NCBI GenBank assembly: GCA_950022295.1
Contig: OX465597.1
Coordinates: 373,953,016-374,017,015 of the forward strand
DNA from: Bromus sterilis
Lineage: Eukaryota > Streptophyta > Magnoliopsida > Poales > Poaceae
Direction: 5' to 3'
Length of the DNA stretch: 64,000 nucleotides
Position 1 is the first letter of the stretch, and every line of letters begins with the position of its first letter. Shown here one piece after another: positions 60,501 through 64,000 of the stretch. A program made the position numbers and the translations under genes. The notes below the pieces were generated by a model. That model made no database searches. It saw only the letters and a program-made list of their open reading frames with translations, and was not told the DNA's origin.

Positions 60501-60950
60501 ATCTTCTATCTTTGGTTCTTCGGAAAGCTTTCGGGTCGCTGATTTTTTATATAATTTTTCCGGGATTTATTTGGTACTTTTAATGGCCGGAAAACCTAAA
60601 ATACAAAAACAACAGAAAACAGGAACTGGCAACTGGGTGCACTGAGTTAATAGGTTAGTCCAAATATGATCAAAAGTGTATGAAAGTACAAGCAAAACAT
60701 GGAAACGTCACACAAATCATGCATGGAGCAAGCAGAAATTATAGATACGTTTGGGACGCATCAGATGGTGAGCTTGATTGCATTCATTATTATCCTGATG
60801 TTAAGTCCGTAGGCACTATTGAAGATGATATTGATTATGATATGCATTGTACTTTTTGTGATTGGGAAAATTATGATAATGCTACTTATGATCTTGAAAA
60901 TATTTTTGGTACCAACTCTGAGAGTGATGATATGGAAAGCTCTAAGATTG
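57595..60950 (+). pseudogene. Gypsy gag-region pseudogene, interrupted by an LTR
   Basis: The gag-type sequence LFALSLKGKALEWYRLLDDSHLLDW (frame 1) passes by frameshift near 57855 into FYPLHEVHENRNYVYNF..AWGRLKTLMLKC (frame 2, to 58388). Further frames give DLYPFTCELCFIEGHFNFPC and TSWLDVNSLGIN, then WVSTWPEHIPRINFYF up to 59196. After the inserted LTR the match resumes at 60764 (DGELDCIHYYPD and DYDMHCTFCDWENYDNATYDLE) until the CACTA element at 60951. At least three frameshifts or stops are present besides the insertion. The Cys-rich CELC..HFNFPC segment is typical for this family's gag. Protease and RT are not in the window. Confidence 0.8.
59197..60762 (-). repeat. solo Gypsy LTR in inverse orientation inside gag
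   Basis: On the minus strand it opens TGATGCGTCCCAAACGTATC, similar to the LTR at 55976 over its first 250 bp, then diverges and ends CTATGCTACA. AGATG occurs on both sides (59192-59196 and 60763-60767) and overlaps the canonical TG/CA ends by one or two bases, so the border is uncertain by that much. GC-rich centre near 60.2-60.5 kb; no coding region. Confidence 0.72.
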
Positions 60951-61359
60951 CACTACTGGAATTCACCAGTTTTCCATGTGGGAACCTTTTTGCCGTCTGT
61001 TTTTCATCGGGGCGGACGACAAAGAGGTTGGTTGCCGTCTGTTCCACGTTATACAGACGGAAAAATGTACACTCATGGCAAACTCATGGTTTGCTGTCTG
61101 TCCACGCACATGCAGACGGAAAAGATGGATTTGCCGTGCTATGACAGACGACAAACCTAGAGGTGGGCCCGCCTAGCACGGTCGAGAAGTGAGGGTTAAC
61201 GGCCAGGCGTTATGCCGTCTGCTAGCAGACGACAAAGTAACGTTGTCGTCTGCCAGCAGACAGCATAACGTCTGGCCGTTAACCTGGCGTCGTGCCCCTC
61301 TCGCACTCCACTCCTCACAACCTCCCTCTCCCACTACTCCCACGCCGCCGCCGCACCCT
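60951..61359 (+). mobile_element. CACTA element terminus (outer)
   Basis: It begins CACTACTGGAATTCACC and has repeated GCCGTCTG/CAGACGGC-type subterminal motifs in both orientations (60990-61275). It is broken at 61360 by a second CACTA start. The other end is beyond the window. Confidence 0.75.
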
Positions 61360-64000
61360 CACTACTAGGGAAAAGCTTATAGGTAGAGGCTTAACAGTAG
61401 CGCCCTTTAAAGACAGGCGCTACTGCTAATTAGCAGTAGCGCGCTATATGGACGCTCGCTATTGATATGCCTGTATCATTAGCGCCTCATCTGTGGACCC
61501 GCTACTGGTAAAGGTGGTCCCCACAAAACTCAGACGACAAGTTTTAGTAGCAGCGCCCCCCTGGAAAGCCCGCTACTACTATCTACTTATCAGTAGCGCC
61601 CTTCCGTTACGCCCGCTGCTGCTAATGTGGACCAAACTTAACCCAGAGGCCCGCAAATAGCAGTAGCGCGTGACCTATTGGGTCGCTACTACTAAAAGAA
61701 TAGCAGTAGCGCCGTAGCGGTACAGGCGCTACTGGTAAGGCGCAGCAGCCACCTTTTCCACCAACCATCCCCCTCCCCCCTCCTCTCTCTCCCTCACTTG
61801 CTTCTTCCTCATTCCTTCTCCTATCTCTTGTCCATCTCCATTAATGCATTACACCATCTCCATTAATGCACTACACACCATCTTCATTAATGCAATATCT
61901 CTCTCTTTCCTTCTAATTTGCTCCTCCTCCACCACCACATATCATGCATAAATGCATCTAGCTATCTCTCTTTCTCACCTTTGTCTCCTTCCCCTCACTA
62001 GCTAGTGCAAGCTTCTCCCAAGTGTGATATTTTAACAAAAGGTATATACTTTCTCTCTCTCTCTCTCTCTCTCTTAATTAATTACTAGCTAGCTAGGTAC
62101 GTTGATGCATGAGATGAGATGTGATATGAGAGTTTTACTATGTTTTACCGAAATGTCGATTTACTTCCGTTTCGGCGAATTTCGGGCAAACTCTATATGT
62201 CCTATTTTTAGGAAGGTCATGCCGAATTTTTTTATGACTTTGATATGCATATGCATGTCGTTATAATCTTTTGTTTGTATAACTCGTAAGCGACCATGAA
62301 GGTCTGTGGAAGGATGGTGGATAGATACTTGCGATCCGCAGTGGACGACATGGTTGAAAAAAATGAAAAGGAGATTTTATGTCCTTGTCGAAAATGCAAA
62401 GAAGGCGTCTGGCTGGACCCCTTTAAGGGTGGACGTTTGAAAGTGCACCTGCTTAGATATGGTTTCATGGATGTCTATACTCGATGGATAACTGAAGATG
62501 ATGATGACGATATCGACGGTGCAACCAATAACCCCATGGCAGCGGATGAAGAGATGATTGATGGATCCGAAGACGAAGAGGGCGCTAGAAATGACGGCGG
62601 AGAAGAGGCCGCACATGGTAATGGCGGAGAAGATCAGACCAAACATGACGGAGAAGATGCGGACATGAAGGATCCTTCGTCGCTACTAAATTCAATCATG
62701 CGGGACCCTCATGTTCGAGACCTGCTTCGCAAGAAGACGACTAGCGACAGAGCTGGTTCTAGAGAGGAGGGCAAGTTGGAGCAACTAGAGGTAGACTCGA
62801 AGACTCCATTGTATGATGGTTGCGCTCCTGAGGTGACCCGCTTGATTTTCACGCTCGAACTTCTAAAGATGAAGGCTAAAAACAAATGGAGCCACAAAAG
62901 CCTCGATGATCATCTCAAGTATCTAAACAAGACAGTTCTTCCCCCGGGGAACCTTTGTCCTACTAGTATCGATGAGGCCAAGAAGATTGTGTGCCCTCTT
63001 GATCAGCCACACATTAGATACCATGCATGCATCAACGATTGCATCATTTATCGGAACGAGAACGCAGAAAAAACCAGTTGTCTGGTGTGCAATGCTGATA
63101 GATACAAGAAGGCCGGAAAGAAATCTCCTCAGAAAGTTGTATGGTACTTTCCGATCATTCCTCGTCTGCAGCGTTATTTCCTAGATCCTAAGGAAGCTGA
63201 GCTCATGCGGTGGCACGCGGTCAGGAAGGTGCCCGATGATGGAGATGATCCGAAGATGAGACACCCTGTGGATGGAAGCCAGTGGAGAGCATTGAACGCC
63301 GAATATGGATTTCATCTTGATCCAAGGAACGTCATGCTTGGCGTGAGTTCAGATGGCATGAATCCGTTTGGCAAGCAGAACACCAACCATAGCACATGGC
63401 CCGTGTTTGTATGGATGTACAACATTCCCCCGTGGAAGTGCATGAAGAAAAAGTACATACACATGAGCATTCTGATTCAAGGGCCGAAACAGCCGGGAAA
63501 TAATATTAATCTATATCTCGAGCTATTGAAAGAGGAGCTAGAAATGTTATGGAAATCACCAGTCAAGACATGGGACGCTTTCGAAAAAGAATATTTCTAT
63601 ATGAAAGCCGCGGTGCTGACGACGGTGCACGATTATGTCGGTTACGGATATGTATCAGGCCAGGTGTGCCATGGATATTGCGGATGCACGAGGTGCATGG
63701 ATGATACAACGTCTCAGCAGCTAACGAAAGATGGTGGGTCTGCGAAAATCGTGTACATGGGGCATCGAAGATGGCTCGAGAAGAATGACCCATGGAGAAA
63801 CCGTGGAGATCTATTCAATGGTGAGGCTGAGCATCGAGGACCTTCACGTAAGAGGAGCGGCGCCGAAATTGATGAGTTGTTGAAAAACTGGAAAGAGTGC
63901 CCCACGCCTGGAAAGATGAAAAACCGGAGCCGCTGCTCAAGGTATGGAAAACAAGGTCTGTTTTCTAGGACTTGGAGTACTGGCCCAAACTCGATACACC
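61360..64000 (+). mobile_element. autonomous-type CACTA (En/Spm) element, right part outside the window
   Basis: It begins CACTACTAGGGAAAAGC. Subterminal motifs AGCAGTAGCGC and GCGCTACTG follow to about 61740, then a CT microsatellite (about 62050-62075) and the transposase frame at 62296. Nested in the outer CACTA element. Confidence 0.85.
62296..64000 (+). pseudogene. En/Spm (CACTA) transposase, N-terminal part, frameshifted near the window edge
   Basis: From ATG 62296 the frame stays open to the window end. Residues 1-70 form the plant transposase-associated domain (CPCRKC, then VHLLRYGFMDVYTRW). An acidic linker with EDDDDD and GGEE repeats follows. The catalytic Transposase_21 (tnp2) region has D353 in SSDGMNPF, STWPVFVWMYNIPPWKCMKKKY, and D446 in TVHDYVGYG, followed by a Cys-rich CHGYCGCTRC knot. 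Around 63915-63930 the family match moves one frame over (KPEPLLKVWKTRSVF) and then meets TAG at 63966-63968 before DLEYWPKLDTP. So at least a frameshift and a nonsense change break the enzyme before its last catalytic acidic residue. Tnp2-type proteins bind and cut CACTA ends in the nucleus. The start was chosen as the first ATG with context CGACCATGAAG. Confidence 0.88.

Overview
This looks like a Triticeae-type (wheat, barley or Aegilops) nuclear chromosome segment. The reasons are the density and nesting of transposable elements (TEs) and their types. There are CACTA elements with CCGGGACTAAAGG-like or AGTAGCGC-like subterminal repeats, Angela-type Copia LTRs opening TGTTGG, a Gypsy LTR opening TGATACGTC with a tRNA-Asp primer site, and GAGCATCTC Harbinger termini. 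Only two host genes are well supported. Both encode group III WRKY transcription factors on the + strand: 9252-12833 (3 exons, 257 aa) and 49779-53786 (3 exons, 265 aa). They share both intron positions and phases, which suggests an old tandem pair now separated by about 37 kb of TEs.

Layout. 1-1477: tail of a PIF/Harbinger element with a broken transposase. 3.25-4.57 kb: LINE reverse-transcriptase relic. 5.9-6.4 kb: hAT-like element. 6.45-8.4 kb: GC-rich repeat. 8.4-12.9 kb: promoter and body of WRKY gene 1, with a Tourist-type MITE in intron 2 and a stem-loop just after the stop. 13-18.9 kb: MITE debris, an 88-bp tandem repeat hit by a Mutator-like element (perfect 9-bp TSD), a SINE relic and a second Harbinger relic.

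18.9-40.6 kb is a three-layer nest. An Angela-type LTR (18915-19138, 30616-32039, 40496-about 40560) was entered by an 11.5-kb CACTA element (19139-30615, TSD AAT) and by an 8.46-kb Copia element (32040-40495, TSD GGTAC). The CACTA element carries a decayed gene with an Ulp1-type cysteine protease module, an AP2/ERF-like reading frame with one stop, two arrays of a 338-bp satellite and a row of imperfect palindromes. The Copia element has nearly identical LTRs and complete gag, integrase and RT/RNase H domains with only three lesions, one of them in the protease active-site triplet.

41-47 kb: non-autonomous LTR element with a 4.1-kb LTR and only 0.6 kb of internal sequence. 48.0-48.7 kb: 5'-truncated LINE. 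49.8-53.8 kb: WRKY gene 2. 54.2-55.6 kb: an intact 268-bp TRIM element, then a LINE RNase H relic holding two MITEs. 55.98-60.95 kb: Gypsy LTR plus gag relic, split by an inverted LTR. 60.95-64 kb: two nested CACTA elements; the inner one carries a nearly full En/Spm transposase frame that breaks near the window edge.

The window shows no operon-like cooperation. The host content is a WRKY pair probably concerned with stress or defence transcription (family inference). The rest is layered TE biology. I see no convincing new multi-gene system; the most unusual object is the cargo-rich CACTA element.
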